A DNA stretch of 5,625 nucleotides from NCBI GenBank assembly GCA_050692915.1, contig JBOGVU010000127.1:1-5625 (forward strand), read 5' to 3'. This document shows, piece by piece, positions 4,338-5,625 of this stretch (the first letter of the stretch is position 1; every line of letters begins with the position of its first letter). Made by a program: the position numbers and the translations under genes. This DNA comes from CALAEC01 sp050692915 (GTDB lineage Bacteria; Actinomycetota; UBA4738; CALAEC01). The notes below the pieces were generated by a model, which made no database searches, was not told the origin of the DNA, and was given only the letters and a program-made list of their open reading frames with translations.

Positions 4338-5625
4338 GTGGAGGAGTACCGCTCCCTGTACCGGAAGTACCGGCCCCAGGCGCCCGACCAGGTGCTGGGG
4401 CAGGAGCACGTGGTCCGGGCCCTGGCCGGGGCGGTCCGGGAGGGCCGGCTGGCCCACGCCTTCCTGTTCTCCGGGCCTCGGGGGACCGGCAAGACCTCCT
4501 CGGCCCGGATCCTGGCCAAGATGGTGAACTGCGAGCGCGGGCCCACCACCGAGCCCGACGGGACCTGCGAGCAGTGCCGGCGGATCGAGGGCGGCACCCA
4601 CCTCGACGTGGTCGAGATCGACGCGGCCAGTCACGGTGGCGTCGACGACGCCCGGGAGCTCCGGGAGCGGGCCCCCACCGCCCCGGCCCAGGGGCGAGAG
4701 AAGGTCTACATCATCGACGAGGCCCAGCGGCTCTCCCGCGAGGCCTTCGACGCCCTGCTGAAGGTGTTCGAGGAGCCCCCGCCCGGGGTGCGCTTCGTCC
4801 TGTGCACCACCGAGCCGCACAGGATGCCGCCAACCATCGTGGGCCGGTGTCAGAAGTTCGAGTTCCGGCGGGTTCCCTCGGAGACGATCGCCGCGCACCT
4901 GGCCGAGGTGGCCACCAAGGAGTCGATCCGGCTGGACGGCGCCGCGGCCGGCGTCATCGCCCGGGAGTCGGAGGGATCGGTTCGCGACGCGCTGTCGCTC
5001 CTCGATCAGGCCTCGGTGCTCGGCGGCGGCGGGGTGACCGAGGAGGACGTGGTCCGGCTGATCGGCACCCCCGAGCTCGACGTGCAGTTCGCCCTGGCCG
5101 ACGCCATCGCGGTCGGCGACGCCCGGGAGGTGTTCGGGATCGTTCACGCCCTGGTCCAGGAGGGCCACGACGTCCGCCACTTCACCACCCAGGTCACCGG
5201 GCACGTCCGCAACCTCCTCCTGGCGCTCTCCTCGCCGGAGGACCCGGCCATCATCGACGTGCCGCCCGAGGTCCACCCCCGCCTGGTGGCCCAGGCCGGG
5301 AAGTTCTCCGCCGGCGAGCTGAACCGGATCCTGTCGCTCCTCCTTCAGGCCCAGACCGACATGCGGTGGTCCACCGCGCCGAGGCTCACCCTCGAGCTGG
5401 CGCTGGTCCGCTCGGCGCTCCCGGAGACCGATCCGCAGCCCGCGGCCCTGGTCGGCCGCATCGAGCGCCTCGAACGCCTCGCCGGGCTCGATCACGCTGG
5501 TGGAAGCCCTGGTGAGGCGTCGGCGGCACCTTCTGGAACCAAAGGGGTTCCCTCCGGTGCCACCTCCGCCCCTCCCGATAACTCCGTCGACGGCTCGGGC
5601 CCGGCTGATGAGCCCCCCACTGAGG
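4338..5625 (+). CDS. dnaX: DNA polymerase III subunit gamma/tau, 5' part (no stop in window)
   Basis: The clamp-loader ATPase that opens and loads the sliding clamp and links polymerases at the replication fork. The first 429 codons are visible; the C-terminus lies beyond the window. The N-terminus YRSLYRKYRP is the DnaX signature. The AAA+ module has Walker A GPRGTGKT (46-53), Walker B IIDEAQRLS (125-133), sensor 1 CTTE (155-158), arginine finger Arg169 in GRCQKF, and sensor 2 GSVRDALSLLDQ with Arg215. Position numbers match E. coli closely. The zinc insertion has Cys65, Cys77 and Cys80, but Asp74 replaces the usual second Cys. Walker B has Gln-Arg where His-Met is common, and the SRC motif is GRC. 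The lid and collar domain III extend to about residue 370. After about 395 the chain becomes a Gly/Ser/Pro/Ala linker with less G/C at third positions. No frameshift signal for a short gamma form is evident. It follows the SRP RNA gene by 34 bp and may be cotranscribed with it. Confidence 0.95.
   Translation, partial: MEEYRSLYRKYRPQAPDQVLGQEHVVRALAGAVREGRLAHAFLFSGPRGTGKTSSARILAKMVNCERGPTTEPDGTCEQCRRIEGGTHLDVVEIDAASHGGVDDARELRERAPTAPAQGREKVYIIDEAQRLSREAFDALLKVFEEPPPGVRFVLCTTEPHRMPPTIVGRCQKFEFRRVPSETIAAHLAEVATKESIRLDGAAAGVIARESEGSVRDALSLLDQASVLGGGGVTEEDVVRLIGTPELDVQFALADAIAVGDAREVFGIVHALVQEGHDVRHFTTQVTGHVRNLLLALSSPEDPAIIDVPPEVHPRLVAQAGKFSAGELNRILSLLLQAQTDMRWSTAPRLTLELALVRSALPETDPQPAALVGRIERLERLAGLDHAGGSPGEASAAPSGTKGVPSGATSAPPDNSVDGSGPADEPPTE
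5525..5561 (+). repeat. Two-tier symmetric hairpin in the dnaX linker coding region
   Basis: GGCACC (5525-5530) pairs exactly with GGTGCC (5556-5561), and GGAACC (5535-5540) pairs exactly with GGTTCC (5546-5551). The two stems are stacked around a 4-by-4 internal loop and capped by AAAGG. It falls in codons of the low-complexity linker after the AAA+ and collar domains. No canonical slippery heptamer in the right frame is visible upstream or inside it, so a frameshift role is unproven. Confidence 0.45.

Noticed and set aside
4181..5495. Minus-strand open frames opposite the SRP RNA and dnaX
   Set aside because: They overlap the SRP RNA structure and the conserved AAA+ motifs of DnaX on the other strand. 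No start signal or domain supports them.
5541..5547. AAAGGGG as a slippery site for DnaX frameshifting
   Set aside because: Read in the dnaX frame (ACC AAA GGG GTT) it does not fit the X XXY YYZ pattern, and it lies in the loop and stem of the hairpin, not upstream of it.

Overview
This is a very GC-rich window (about 70% by eye). Its coding regions show strong G/C bias at third codon positions, GTG starts, a two-component pair resembling actinobacterial MprA/MprB, and many Ala/Gly/Arg-rich proteins. These traits suggest an actinobacterium or another high-GC, probably environmental, bacterium. The large SRP RNA with an Alu domain is the form best known from Firmicutes, so a deep-branching or uncultured lineage is plausible. 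I cannot name a genus.

The left 3.9 kb is read on the minus strand. In transcription order it holds a secreted CocE/NonD-type (peptidase S15-like) serine hydrolase (3931 to 2210), an OmpR/PhoB-family response regulator (2165 to 1485), a membrane sensor histidine kinase (1488 to 166), and the first 25 codons of a lipoprotein (77 to 1, cut by the window edge). The regulator and kinase overlap by an ATGA junction. The gaps are 44 bp between hydrolase and regulator and 88 bp between kinase and lipoprotein. The four genes look like one transcription unit for sensing and acting at the cell envelope.

The right 1.7 kb is read on the plus strand. It holds a gene for a large (about 276 nt) signal recognition particle RNA (4028 to 4303) with both an Alu domain and the conserved GGAA-capped SRP54-binding hairpin. 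The 5' part of dnaX (4338 to the window end) follows 34 bp later. SRP RNA next to dnaX is a known arrangement, as in Bacillus subtilis. The two transcription units diverge from a gap of about 96 bp that holds a -10 box for the SRP RNA, a candidate promoter for the hydrolase, and a perfect 12-bp palindrome inside that candidate promoter.

I see no mobile element, CRISPR array, tRNA or phage gene, and no clearly new multi-gene system. The points most worth checking are the large SRP RNA in a high-GC genome, a DnaX zinc module with Asp in place of one Cys, a two-tier hairpin in the dnaX linker coding region, and the hairpin touching the Shine-Dalgarno sequence of the lipoprotein gene.
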